Origin: Pseudomonadota bacterium
GTDB taxonomy: Bacteria; Pseudomonadota; Gammaproteobacteria; Burkholderiales; Burkholderiaceae_C
Reading direction: 5' to 3'
NCBI GenBank assembly: GCA_023387335.1
Contig: JAEWIF010000003.1
Location: 62,001-126,000, forward strand
DNA length: 64,000 nt
Made by a program: the position numbers and the translations under genes. The notes below the pieces were generated by a model that was given only the letters and a program-made list of their open reading frames with translations, searched no databases and had not been told where the DNA came from. This document shows positions 52,462 to 61,395 of the stretch, one piece after another. Numbering within the stretch: the stretch's first letter is position 1; each line of letters opens with the position of its first letter.

Positions 52462-53559
52462 ATGGCGGCCGCCCGCGCGCTCCGGATCCACGCGGGCCCG
52501 CGCGCGCGCCGCCACATCGAGCAGCACGGGCTGCGGCCGCAGGACATCAGCGTGGTGCCCGGCGCGGCCGGCGGTCCGAAGGGGCTGATCCTCGGTCCGC
52601 TGGACCGCTTCATCTTCGGCGAGTGGCTGCCGCGCTCGCAGCAGCCGGTGCATCTGGTCGGCGCGTCGATCGGCGCCTGGCGGATGGCGACGGCCTGCCT
52701 CGACGACGCGGTCGCCGCGTTCGAGCGCCTGGAGCGCGACTACATCGCCCAGGACTACGAACTGGAGCCCGGCCGCAAGACGCCGACGGCGCGGCACGTC
52801 AGCCAGCGGTTCTCGGAGAACCTGGCCTCGTTCTACGGCGGTCGCGTGCGGCAGGTGCTGGACCATCCGCGCTATCGCCTGCACATCGTGACCTCGCGCG
52901 GGCGGCACCTGCTGTCGCGCGAGCACCGCTTCGGCACGCCGGTCGGCTACCTCGGGGCCTACCTGTCCAACAGCCTGCATCGCCGCGCGCTGTGCGCCTG
53001 GCTGGAGCGGGTGGTGTTCTCGAGCGGACCCGATGCCGAGGCGCTCACCCTGCCGTTCGACGAGCAGGACTACACCACGTGCCAGGTGCACCTGACGGAA
53101 GCGAACTTCCATCCGGCGCTGCAGGCCAGCTGCTCGATCCCGTTCGTGCTGCAGGCCATCCACGACATCCCCGGCGCGCCGCCCGGCGCCTACTGGGACG
53201 GCGGCATCACCGACTACCACCTGCACCTGAACTACGCGGCGGCGCATCCGCAGGGGCTGGTGCTGTACCCGCATTTCCAGAAGGCGGTGGTGCCCGGCTG
53301 GCTGGACAAGGCCTGGCGCTGGCGGCACGGCGCGACGCCGTTCCTGGAGAACACCGTGGTGCTGGCGCCCGACCCCGAATGGGTGCGTGGCCTGCCCAAC
53401 GGCAAGCTGCCGGACCGCACGGACTTCGCCCGCTACGGCACCGACCTGGCGGCGCGCATGAAGACGTGGAAGGCCGCGACGTCGGCCAGCGCGCAGCTGG
53501 CCGAGGAGTTCGCGCAGTGGCTGGAGCGGCCGGACCCGGGCCGCGTGGAAGCGCTCTAG
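52462..53559 (+). CDS. Patatin-like phospholipase
   Basis: This 365-residue protein has the patatin catalytic dyad: Ser 69 in VGASIGAWRM (GxSxG) and Asp 246 in YWDGGITDY. The oxyanion loop is AAGGPKGLI near residue 36. Patatins hydrolyse acyl esters of lipids. The remaining sequence (for example LHIVTSRGRHLLSREH and SCSIPFVLQAI) fits a patatin lipase without a signal peptide, so it is probably cytoplasmic. It lies 4 nt after tex and is tail-to-tail with the alcohol dehydrogenase gene. Confidence 0.9.
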   Translation: MAAARALRIHAGPRARRHIEQHGLRPQDISVVPGAAGGPKGLILGPLDRFIFGEWLPRSQQPVHLVGASIGAWRMATACLDDAVAAFERLERDYIAQDYELEPGRKTPTARHVSQRFSENLASFYGGRVRQVLDHPRYRLHIVTSRGRHLLSREHRFGTPVGYLGAYLSNSLHRRALCAWLERVVFSSGPDAEALTLPFDEQDYTTCQVHLTEANFHPALQASCSIPFVLQAIHDIPGAPPGAYWDGGITDYHLHLNYAAAHPQGLVLYPHFQKAVVPGWLDKAWRWRHGATPFLENTVVLAPDPEWVRGLPNGKLPDRTDFARYGTDLAARMKTWKAATSASAQLAEEFAQWLERPDPGRVEAL

Positions 53560-53566
53560 CGCTGCG

Positions 53567-54703
53567 TCAGAGGGACTCGGCGAGCATCTGCTCGTAGTCC
53601 TGCACGCTCGCGATGCGCGGGTTGGTCTTGTGGCAATGGTCGGCCAGCGCGCCTTCGATGATCTTGCCGAACATTTCGCGCTGCACGCCCATCTCGGCCA
53701 GGCCTTTGGGCAGGCCCAGCCGGGCGTTCATGTCGCGGATGGCCTCGGGGATGTCGCCTCCGGACTTCAGGCCCATGGCATGGGCCATGCGCTCCAGGCG
53801 CCTTTCCTTGCGCACCGATTCGGCCTGCGCGTTGAAGCGCACCACCGCCGGCAGGAACATGGCGTTCAGGGTGCCGTGGTGCAGCCGCGGATCGACGCCA
53901 CCCAGGCTGTGGCTGAGCGAGTGGACGCAGCCCAGGCCTTTCTGGAAGGCCATCGCGCCCTGCATCGAAGCGCTCATCAGCTGCGAGCGCGCCTCGCGGT
54001 CGGCGCCGTTGCGGGTGGCGCGCTCGATGTTCGCCCAGCCGCGCTCCAGGCCATCCAGCGCGATGCCGTCGGCCGGCGGGTTGAAGGCCGCCGACATGAA
54101 GGTCTCCATGCAGTGCGCGATGGCGTCCATGCCGGTGGCGGCGGTGAGCTTGGGCGGCAGGCCGAGCGTGAGCTCGGGGTCGCAGATCGCGGTGCGCGGC
54201 ACCAGGTGCCAGGAGTGGAAGCCGAGCTTGCGGTGGTCGTCCACGATGATGATCGCGCCGCGCGCGACCTCGCTGCCGGTGCCGCTGGTGGTGGGCACCG
54301 CGATCAGCGGCGCGACCTTGTCCGAGATGCGCGGCGAGCCGCCTTCGATGGTGGCGTAGTGGGTGAGGGGGCCTTCGTGCGTCGCGGCGATGGCCACGCC
54401 CTTGGCGCAGTCGATGGCGGAGCCGCCGCCGACGGCGATCAGGCCGTCGCAGTTCTGCTCCTTGTAGATCTTCACGGCCCCGCGCACGGCCGCTTCCGTC
54501 GGGTTGGACGGCGTCTGGTCGAACACCGCGTACGGCAGCGGCCCCAGCGCATCCAGCGCCTTCTGCAGCACGCCCGCGGCCTTGACGCCCGGGTCGGTGA
54601 CGATCAGCGGGCGCGTGATGCCCACGCGCTTGCATTCGTCCTGCAGCAGGCGCACCGCGCCGAAGTCGAACTGGATCTGGGTCACGTAGTTGATGAAGGC
54701 CAT
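53567..54703 (-). CDS. Iron-containing alcohol dehydrogenase
   Basis: This 378-residue group III alcohol dehydrogenase contains GGGSAIDCAKGVAIA (cofactor site), VPTTSGTGSEVARGA, the metal ligand segments ICDPELTLGL and TGMDAIAHCMETF, and HSLSHSLGGVDPRLHHG (His ligands). It oxidises or reduces a small alcohol or aldehyde with NAD(P)(H) and Fe2+. The start at ATG 54703 gives MAFINYVTQIQFDFGAV, typical of the family; the open frame upstream is non-homologous. It is divergent from the HSL-type hydrolase gene. Confidence 0.94.
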   Translation of the reverse strand: MAFINYVTQIQFDFGAVRLLQDECKRVGITRPLIVTDPGVKAAGVLQKALDALGPLPYAVFDQTPSNPTEAAVRGAVKIYKEQNCDGLIAVGGGSAIDCAKGVAIAATHEGPLTHYATIEGGSPRISDKVAPLIAVPTTSGTGSEVARGAIIIVDDHRKLGFHSWHLVPRTAICDPELTLGLPPKLTAATGMDAIAHCMETFMSAAFNPPADGIALDGLERGWANIERATRNGADREARSQLMSASMQGAMAFQKGLGCVHSLSHSLGGVDPRLHHGTLNAMFLPAVVRFNAQAESVRKERRLERMAHAMGLKSGGDIPEAIRDMNARLGLPKGLAEMGVQREMFGKIIEGALADHCHKTNPRIASVQDYEQMLAESL

Positions 54704-54721
54704 GTCAGCGTCCGCTCTAAG

Positions 54722-55717
54722 ATGCCGTCCGACTTTATCCGAGCCGTGCACCCTCCCAACCCGACCCACCTCCCGGAATTCCCGGAGTTGACTCCGAAGA
54801 TGCGCTCCGTCCTCGAGCGCATGGCGCGGGTTCGGCGCAAGTCCATGCACGAGCTGTCGCCGCAGGAGGCGAGGGCCGCCTACGAGGCTTCGGCCGAGGT
54901 GCTGGAACTGCCGCGCCGGGCGCTGCCGCGTGTCGAGGACCTGCAGGTGCGCGCCGATGACGGCACGCCGCTGCCCGCGCGGATGTACTCATCCGGCGAT
55001 CGCGCGCCCGGCGTGCTGCTCTACCTGCACGGCGGCGGCTTCACCGTCGGCAGCGTGGACACGCACGACATCCTCTGCCGTGAACTGGCCGCGCTCTCGG
55101 GCTGGGCCGTGCTCTCGCTGGGCTACCGGCTGGCGCCCGAGCACCGGTTCCCGGTCGCGGTGGAGGACGCGTGGGTCGGGCTGCGCTGGCTCGCGGCGCA
55201 GCGCACCGCGCTCGGCCTGGCCGGCGCGAAGCTCGCGGTCGGCGGCGACAGCGCGGGCGGCACGCTGGCCACGGTGAACGCGATCCGCGCGCGCGACGCC
55301 GGCCTGCCGCTGGCGCTGCAGCTGCTGTTCTATCCCGGCAGCGCGGCGCGGCAGGACAGCGATTCGCACCGCCGCTACGGCCACGGGCTGGTGCTGGAAG
55401 CGGCGCACATCGACTACTTCTTCGGCCAGTACATCGACGAAGCCGACCGCGACGACTGGCGATTCGCCCCGCTGAACGCGCCCGACGTGGAGGGCGTCGC
55501 GCCGGCCTGGTTCGGCCTGGCCGAATGCGATCCGCTCTACGACGAAGCCATCGCCTATGCGGATAAACTGCGCGCGGCCGGGGTGCCCGTCGAGCTGGAG
55601 ATCTGGCGCGGCGTCACCCACGAGTTCATCAAGATGGGCCGCGCCCTGCCCGAAGCCCGCGAGGCCCATGCGGCCGCCGCCCGCGCCCTCGCCAACACCT
55701 CATCGCGCTCACCATGA
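54722..55717 (+). CDS. HSL-type alpha/beta hydrolase
   Basis: This 331-residue carboxylesterase of the hormone-sensitive-lipase family has the HGGG oxyanion motif (YLHGGGFTVGS), the nucleophile Ser in GGDSAGGTLA, the Asp in AECDPLYDE and the His in VTHEFIKMGR. Such esterases cleave short acyl esters. The start at ATG 54722 is 18 nt from the divergent alcohol dehydrogenase start. The next gene overlaps the stop (ATGA). Confidence 0.94.
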   Translation: MPSDFIRAVHPPNPTHLPEFPELTPKMRSVLERMARVRRKSMHELSPQEARAAYEASAEVLELPRRALPRVEDLQVRADDGTPLPARMYSSGDRAPGVLLYLHGGGFTVGSVDTHDILCRELAALSGWAVLSLGYRLAPEHRFPVAVEDAWVGLRWLAAQRTALGLAGAKLAVGGDSAGGTLATVNAIRARDAGLPLALQLLFYPGSAARQDSDSHRRYGHGLVLEAAHIDYFFGQYIDEADRDDWRFAPLNAPDVEGVAPAWFGLAECDPLYDEAIAYADKLRAAGVPVELEIWRGVTHEFIKMGRALPEAREAHAAAARALANTSSRSP

Positions 55718-56586
55718 AACGAGACTCCTTCCGGTTCTTCCACCGCCTGCGCGTGCGCTGGGCCGAGGTGGACATGCAGAAGATCGTGTTCAACGCGCAC
55801 TACCTGATGTACTTCGACACGGCGGTGGCGGACTACTGGCGCGCGCTGGCCCTGCCGTACGAGGAGGCCATGCACCAGATGGAAGGCGACCTGTACGTCA
55901 AGAAGGCGACGGTGGAATTCAACGCGTCCGCCCGCATGGACGACCAGCTGGACATCGGGCTGCGCTGCGACCGCATCGGCAATTCCTCGATGACGTTCCA
56001 GGGCGCGATCTTCCGCGGCGACCAGCTGCTGATCACCTGCGAGCTGGTCTACGTGTTCGCCGATCCGGCCACCCAGACCTCGCGGCCGGTGCCGCCGGCG
56101 CTGCGCGGGATCCTCACCGGCTTCGAGGCCGGCGAGCCGGTGGCGCAGGTGCGCACCGGGTCGTGGACCGAGCTGGGGCGCGACGCCTCGGCGATCCGCA
56201 CGCGCGTCTTCGTCGAGGAGCAGCGAATCCCCGCCGACATGGAATGGGACGAGGCCGACGCCGGCGCGCTGCACGCGGTGGCCTACAACCGCCTCGGCCA
56301 GCCGGTCGCGACCGGCCGCCTGCTGCAGGCCGGACCCGGCGTCGCCAGGATCGGCCGCATGGCCGTGCACCAGGTGCTCCGCGGCAGCGGGCTGGGGCGG
56401 CAGGTGCTCGAGGCGATGGCCCAGGCCGCCGCGCAGCGCGGTGATTCGCAGGTCGTGCTGCACGCCCAGCGGTCCGCCGAGGACTTCTACCGGCGCCTCG
56501 GCTTCCAGGCGCAGGGCGAGCCGTTCGAGGAAGCGGGCATCCCGCACATCGAGATGGCGGCGGCGCTGCCCCTGTCGGCGCGTTGA
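55714..56586 (+). CDS. YbgC-like thioesterase fused to a GNAT acetyltransferase
   Basis: This 290-residue two-domain protein has an N-terminal hotdog thioesterase (about residues 1-130) with the YbgC/4HBT signature VRWAEVDMQKIVFNAHYLMY, whose Asp is catalytic in the family. A C-terminal GNAT domain (about 145-285) has TRVFVEEQRIPADMEWDE, the acetyl-CoA loop VLRGSGLGRQVLEAM and DFYRRLGFQAQG, closest to YjcF/ElaA-like members. The fusion joins an enzyme that frees acyl groups from CoA to one that uses acyl-CoA. The substrate is unknown. It is coupled to the esterase gene by an ATGA overlap. Confidence 0.92.
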   Translation: MKRDSFRFFHRLRVRWAEVDMQKIVFNAHYLMYFDTAVADYWRALALPYEEAMHQMEGDLYVKKATVEFNASARMDDQLDIGLRCDRIGNSSMTFQGAIFRGDQLLITCELVYVFADPATQTSRPVPPALRGILTGFEAGEPVAQVRTGSWTELGRDASAIRTRVFVEEQRIPADMEWDEADAGALHAVAYNRLGQPVATGRLLQAGPGVARIGRMAVHQVLRGSGLGRQVLEAMAQAAAQRGDSQVVLHAQRSAEDFYRRLGFQAQGEPFEEAGIPHIEMAAALPLSAR

Positions 56587-56597
56587 GCCCAGGCCGA

Positions 56598-58793
56598 ATG
56601 GCCCGCAAGAAGCCGCGCGCAACCGGCGCACCCGCCGCCGCGGCGCCACCGCCTCGGATCACGCCCGACATCGACGGCGCGCCGCCGGCCGTCGCCGTCC
56701 TGCTCGCTGCCGTGATGCTGCTCGCGCCGGCGATCGGCGTGCCGAACGAGCTGATGCTCCAGGACACGCTCAAGTCCATCGTCGTGTCGTTCGGCGCGCT
56801 CGGGGCGGCGATGCTGTTCTTCTTCTCGCGGCGGCGTGCGCCGCGGCCGGTGCTGTGGCACCCGGTGCTCGCGCTGCCGCTGCTGCTGATGGCGTATTCG
56901 CTGGGCAGCATGGCCTGGTCGCACGCCTACCTGGCCAGCGTGGAGGCGATCCGGTGGTTCGTCTTCGGGCTGCTGCTGTGGCTGGGGCTGAACGCCTTCT
57001 CGCGCGAGCGCCTGCCCTGGCTGGCCTGGGGCATCCACGGCGGCGCGGTGCTCGCCTCGCTGTGGGCGGCGCTGCAGTTCTGGGTGGACTGGCGCTTCTT
57101 CCCGCAAGGGCCGCCGCCGGCCTCGACCTTCGTCAATCGCAACTTCTTCGCCGAGTTCGTGGTGTGCACGCTGCCGTTCTCGGCGCTGCTGCTGGCGCGG
57201 GCGCGCCAGAGCGCGGGCATCGCGCTGGTTTCCGCCAGCACGGCACTGGTGATCGTCGCGGTCCTCATGACCGGCACGCGCGCGGCATTGATGGCGCTGT
57301 GGCTCCAGCTGGGGGTGGTGCTGCCGTTCATCCTCTGGCGCTATCGCAGGAAGCTCGAACTGGGTCGCTGGGACGCGGGCCGGAAAGCGCTGGCGGCGGG
57401 CATCCTGCTGGCCGGCGTCATCGGCATGGGCCTGATTCCCAGCGGCAACGACAAGCTGCTGGCGGAAGGCCGCGGCGCCACGCCGATCGAGCGCGGCCTG
57501 CAGCGCACCGCCTCGATCGGGCCGAACGACGAATCGCTGGGCATCCGCATGATCATGTGGAAGGCCACGCTGGGCATGATCGCGGACCGGCCGCTCACCG
57601 GCGTCGGCGCGGGCGCGTGGGAGGAGCAGGTTCCGCTGCACCTGCCCCGCGGCTCGCAGGTCGAGACCGACTACTACGTGCACAACGAGGTGCTGCAGAT
57701 GCTGGCCGAGTACGGCCTGGTCGGCGCGCTGTTCCTGCTCGGGCTGTTCGCGTGGCTGCTGCAGGCGGCCTGGCGGACCTGGCGCGGTCGCGGCGAGGAA
57801 GCGATGGAGGAGGGCGTCTGGCGGGCCACGGCGCTGTGCAGCCTGCTGGCGCTGCTGCTGGTCAGCAACGTGGGATTCCCGTGGCGGATGGCGTCGACCG
57901 GCGCGCTGTTCGCGCTGGCGCTGGCGCTGGTGGCCGCATCCGATGCGCGGCTGCGCTTGCAGGGGCGTACCGCGCCCGTCCGGGTGCCCTGGAACGCCCG
58001 CCGGTCCACCGTCGCCCTGGCCGGGGTCGCCGCCTGCACCGTGCTCGCCGCCTACATCACGCAGCAGGCCGCCGAGGTCGAACGCAAGATCGTCACGGCC
58101 GCCAAGATGGCGATGCAGATCAACGCTTCCGGCCAGCCGCTGGCCCCACAGTGGGACCCGGCCAAGGCGCAACTGCTGCAGCTGACCCGCGAGGCGATCG
58201 CCATCACGCCGCACTACCGCAAGATCACGCCGCTGGTGGCCGACGAGCTGGCGGGCTGGGGCGACTGGCGCAACGCGGTGTGGATCTGGGAATCGGTGCT
58301 GGAATCGCGGCCGCACGTCGTGGCCATCCTCACCAACGTGGCGCGCGCCCACACGCAGCTGGGCCATCCGGAAAAAGCGGCGGAGGCGCTGGCCCACGCC
58401 AAGGCGATCTCGCCGGACGCGCCGTCGGTGCGGTCGCTCGAGGTGATCCTGCTGTCGCGCCAGGGCCAGGAGGCGCGCGCCGTCGAGATGGCCCACCAGG
58501 CCATCCGCGAAGGCTTCTACGACCAGGACCTGCTGCGCACGGCGGTGCTGCTGGGCTGGCGCAACGGCGACACGGCGCTGGTCGACAGCTCGCTGGCGCT
58601 GCTGGTGGACGGATTCCCGGAAGGACGCGTCGAGAACCTGATGCTGCAGGCCGACTACCAGTTCCGGGCGCTCAGGGACGAGGCCCGCGCGGCCGAGAGC
58701 TGGCGCCAGGCCGTGGCCGCGGCGCCTGCCCTGCGCCGGCCGGACATCCTGGCCCGCGTGCCGCCGCCGCTGCGCGAACGCGTCGAGCGCTGA
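56598..58793 (+). CDS. O-antigen ligase/Wzy-like membrane protein with helical repeat tail
   Basis: This 731-residue protein has about ten membrane helices in its first 480 residues and contains FVNRNFFAEF, a TGTRAALMALWLQLG segment and the large periplasmic loop with YYVHNEVLQMLAEYGLVGA (the Wzy_C His-Glu motif). A C-terminal soluble part (about 530-731) has TPR-like helices (VARAHTQLGHPEKAAEALAH). Families with this build attach O-antigen or glycans to lipid A or to proteins (PglL type). The start is the ATG at 56598; a TTG five codons earlier overlaps the previous stop and is also possible. The stop abuts the convergent ygfZ stop with no gap. Confidence 0.88.
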   Translation: MARKKPRATGAPAAAAPPPRITPDIDGAPPAVAVLLAAVMLLAPAIGVPNELMLQDTLKSIVVSFGALGAAMLFFFSRRRAPRPVLWHPVLALPLLLMAYSLGSMAWSHAYLASVEAIRWFVFGLLLWLGLNAFSRERLPWLAWGIHGGAVLASLWAALQFWVDWRFFPQGPPPASTFVNRNFFAEFVVCTLPFSALLLARARQSAGIALVSASTALVIVAVLMTGTRAALMALWLQLGVVLPFILWRYRRKLELGRWDAGRKALAAGILLAGVIGMGLIPSGNDKLLAEGRGATPIERGLQRTASIGPNDESLGIRMIMWKATLGMIADRPLTGVGAGAWEEQVPLHLPRGSQVETDYYVHNEVLQMLAEYGLVGALFLLGLFAWLLQAAWRTWRGRGEEAMEEGVWRATALCSLLALLLVSNVGFPWRMASTGALFALALALVAASDARLRLQGRTAPVRVPWNARRSTVALAGVAACTVLAAYITQQAAEVERKIVTAAKMAMQINASGQPLAPQWDPAKAQLLQLTREAIAITPHYRKITPLVADELAGWGDWRNAVWIWESVLESRPHVVAILTNVARAHTQLGHPEKAAEALAHAKAISPDAPSVRSLEVILLSRQGQEARAVEMAHQAIREGFYDQDLLRTAVLLGWRNGDTALVDSSLALLVDGFPEGRVENLMLQADYQFRALRDEARAAESWRQAVAAAPALRRPDILARVPPPLRERVER

Positions 58794-59711
58794 TCAGATG
58801 TCGGCGAGCAGCTCGTAGGGCAGGGGCTGCCGCTCCAGCGCCGGGCCGTCGGCACCGCCCACCGTGAGACGGCCGCCATCCGCGGCGGAGGTCTGCATCG
58901 ACACGATGGCGTCCCAGCCGCCCGAAGGCGCGGGTGCGGCCTCGGCCACGCTGCCGCAGGGCTGCGACGGATCGCTCTCGTGGAAGACCTCCTGGCCGGC
59001 CTGCATCGCCGCGGGGCCGTGCACCACGTAGCCGCGGCGCTTGAGCGTGCCGCGGAACTGGCTGCGCGCCACCACTTCCTGGCCGGGATAGCAGCCCTTC
59101 TTGAAGTTGACGCCGCCGATCGACTCGTAATTGAGCATCTGCGGCACGAAGGCTTCGGTGATGGGGCCGGTGATCGTCGCGACGCCGCTGCGGACCTCGC
59201 CCCAGTTCCACGTCTCGATCGGGAGGTCGGCGCCGGCGGGCGGCGCTTCGCCCACGGGTGCGACCCAGAGCGCCCGCGCCTGGTGGTCGGCCGGGTAGAG
59301 CGCGACCACCTGGGCCGCGCCGGCGGCGTGCTGGGTCCAGGGCTCGCGCGGGCCCTGCAGCGCCTGCGCGGCCGCGTCACCGGCCAGGCCGAACAGCTGG
59401 AAGTCGGCCGTGGCGTCGCTCAGCTTGACCTTGGAGCGCAGCACGAACATCGACAGGCGCTTGAGCGTAGCGGCGAGCACGTCGCGCGAGGTGACCAGCA
59501 GGATCTGGTCGGCGCCCCAGGGCACGGCGACGAAGCTGGCCAGCATCCGGCCCTTGGCGTTGCAGAAAGCGGCCAGCCGGGCCTGGCCCGGCGGCAGCAG
59601 CGCGAAATCCTGGGTGAGCTGGTTGTGCAGGAAGCGGGCGGCTTCCTCGCCCTGGGCGCGGATCACGCCGAGGTGCGTCAACGGAGAGCGGCCTTCGAGA
59701 GGGTGGACCAT
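58794..59711 (-). CDS. ygfZ: YgfZ/GcvT-like folate-binding protein
   Basis: This 305-residue protein is related to the T-protein of glycine cleavage and acts in iron-sulfur cluster enzyme maintenance. The conserved motif KGCYPGQEVVARSQFRG is present with its essential Cys, as are LGVIRAQGEEAARFLHNQLT and QFELFGLAGD-like segments (QLFGLAGDAAAQAL). It ends at the Wzy-like stop, tail-to-tail. A GATAAT hexamer 6 nt before its ATG may give a leaderless transcript. It is divergent from mltG. Confidence 0.95.
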   Translation of the reverse strand: MVHPLEGRSPLTHLGVIRAQGEEAARFLHNQLTQDFALLPPGQARLAAFCNAKGRMLASFVAVPWGADQILLVTSRDVLAATLKRLSMFVLRSKVKLSDATADFQLFGLAGDAAAQALQGPREPWTQHAAGAAQVVALYPADHQARALWVAPVGEAPPAGADLPIETWNWGEVRSGVATITGPITEAFVPQMLNYESIGGVNFKKGCYPGQEVVARSQFRGTLKRRGYVVHGPAAMQAGQEVFHESDPSQPCGSVAEAAPAPSGGWDAIVSMQTSAADGGRLTVGGADGPALERQPLPYELLADI

Positions 59712-59717
59712 CGCTCA

Positions 59718-59723
59718 ATTATC
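59718..59723 (-). promoter_or_regulatory. Candidate -10 giving a leaderless ygfZ transcript
   Basis: On the minus strand GATAAT (59723 to 59718) is followed by 6 nt and the ygfZ ATG at 59711. There is no room for a ribosome binding site between. Confidence 0.45.
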
Positions 59724-59758
59724 ATGGCCGTTCCATAACATTCGGGTAGTCAGGGACA

Positions 59759-60754
59759 GTGGCACGCTTGCTCAAGACGGTCTTCCTGCTCGGCGTGCTG
59801 GCCCTGCTGGCCGCCGCCGGCGCGGGGTTCTGGTGGGTCCACCAGCCGCTGCGGCTGCCGGCCGCCACCGTCGATCTTTCCATCGAACCCGGCACGTTGC
59901 CGCGCGGCGTGGCGCAGGACGTGCGCGAGGCCGGCGTCGACGTGAACCCCGACCTTCTCTATGCCTGGTTCCGCGTCTCCGGCCAGGCCCGCGACATCAA
60001 GGCGGGCAGCTACGAGCTGGAACGGGGCATCACGCCGCGCCGGCTGCTGTCGAAACTGGCTCGCGGCGAAGCCAGCCTGCGCGCGGTGACGCTGGTGGAA
60101 GGCTGGAACATCCGCCAGCTGCGCGCCGCGCTGGCCAAGGAGGAAGGCCTCAAGCAGGAGGCCGGCAAGCTGGACGACGCCGCGCTGATGGCGCTGCTGG
60201 GCCGGCCGGGCCAGCATCCGGAAGGGCGCTTCTTCCCCGACACCTACACCTACGCCAAGGGCAGTTCCGACACCGCGGTGCTGCGCCGCGCGATGCGCGC
60301 CATGGACAAGCGCCTGGACGAGGCCTGGGCCCAGCGCACGCCGCAGGTCGCGGTCAAGTCGCCCGAGCAGGCGCTGATCCTGGCCAGCATCGTGGAAAAG
60401 GAAACCGGCCGCGGCGCCGACCGGCCGCAGATCTCGGCCGTGTTCAACAACCGCCTGCGCATCGGCATGGCGCTGCAGACCGATCCCACCGTGATCTACG
60501 GCATGGGCGCGGCCTTCAACGGCAACCTGCGCAAGATCGACCTGCAGACCGACACGCCCTGGAACACCTACACCCGCCCCGGCCTGCCGCCCACGCCCAT
60601 CGCGATGCCGGGCAAGGCGGCGCTGCTGGCGGCGGTGCAGCCGGCGCAGAGCAAGTCGCTCTACTTCGTCGCGCGCGGCGACGGCAGCAGCCATTTCAGC
60701 GAGTCGCTGGACGAGCACAACCGGGCGGTCAACCGCTACCAGAGGGGCCAGTGA
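59759..60754 (+). CDS. mltG: Endolytic transglycosylase MltG (YceG)
   Basis: This 331-residue inner membrane enzyme cleaves nascent peptidoglycan and helps set glycan strand length. It has one N-terminal membrane helix (LLKTVFLLGVLALLAAAGAG), a LysM-like region and the catalytic segment ILASIVEKETGRGADRP with its Glu. QTDPTVIYGMG and PWNTYTRPGLPPTPIAMPG follow. The start is a GTG at 59759 with AGGGA before it. tmk overlaps its stop (GTGA), forming the mltG-tmk-holB run. Confidence 0.96.
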   Translation: MARLLKTVFLLGVLALLAAAGAGFWWVHQPLRLPAATVDLSIEPGTLPRGVAQDVREAGVDVNPDLLYAWFRVSGQARDIKAGSYELERGITPRRLLSKLARGEASLRAVTLVEGWNIRQLRAALAKEEGLKQEAGKLDDAALMALLGRPGQHPEGRFFPDTYTYAKGSSDTAVLRRAMRAMDKRLDEAWAQRTPQVAVKSPEQALILASIVEKETGRGADRPQISAVFNNRLRIGMALQTDPTVIYGMGAAFNGNLRKIDLQTDTPWNTYTRPGLPPTPIAMPGKAALLAAVQPAQSKSLYFVARGDGSSHFSESLDEHNRAVNRYQRGQ

Positions 60755-61395
60755 CCGCGGGCTTGTTCATCAGCTTCGAAGGCATAGACGGCGCCGGCAA
60801 GTCCACCCACGTGGAGGCGCTGGCGCAGGCATTCCGTGACGGCGGGCGCGACGTGACGTTGACGCGCGAGCCGGGCGGCACGCCGCTGGCCGAGCAGCTG
60901 CGCGCGCTGGCGCTCAACGAATCCATGGACCCGCTGACGGAGGCGCTGCTGATGTTCGCGGCGCGGCGCGACCACCTGCGGCAGGTGATCGAGCCGGCGC
61001 TGGCGCGTGGCGACGTGGTGCTGTGCGACCGCTTCACCGACGCCACCTTCGCCTACCAGGGTGGCGGCCGCGGCTTCGACCTGGCGGTGCTGGCGCAGCT
61101 GGAACGCTGGGTGCAGTCGGTCGAGGCGCTGCCGCAGGGGCAACTGCGGCAGCCGCAGCTCACGCTGTGGTTCGAGCTGCCGCCCGAAGTGGCGGCGCAG
61201 CGGCTGGCGGGCGCGCGGGCGCCGGACCGGTTCGAGTCGCAGCCGGTGGAGTTCTTCCGCAAGGTCGCCCAGGGTTACGCGCAGCGCGCCGAGGGGGATC
61301 CCAATCGATTCGCGCGCATCGACGGCAGCCGGCCGCGCGATCAGGTCTGGCAGCAGGTGGTCGACGCCGTGCGGCAACGGGGGTGGCTGGCATGA
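60751..61395 (+). CDS. tmk: Thymidylate kinase
   Basis: This 214-residue kinase phosphorylates dTMP for DNA synthesis. It has the P-loop FEGIDGAGKST, the DR(Y/F) motif CDRFTDATFAYQGGGRG and TREPGGTPLAEQLR. The GTG start at 60751 overlaps the mltG stop. holB overlaps its stop by ATGA, so all three are translationally coupled. Confidence 0.97.
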   Translation: MTAGLFISFEGIDGAGKSTHVEALAQAFRDGGRDVTLTREPGGTPLAEQLRALALNESMDPLTEALLMFAARRDHLRQVIEPALARGDVVLCDRFTDATFAYQGGGRGFDLAVLAQLERWVQSVEALPQGQLRQPQLTLWFELPPEVAAQRLAGARAPDRFESQPVEFFRKVAQGYAQRAEGDPNRFARIDGSRPRDQVWQQVVDAVRQRGWLA

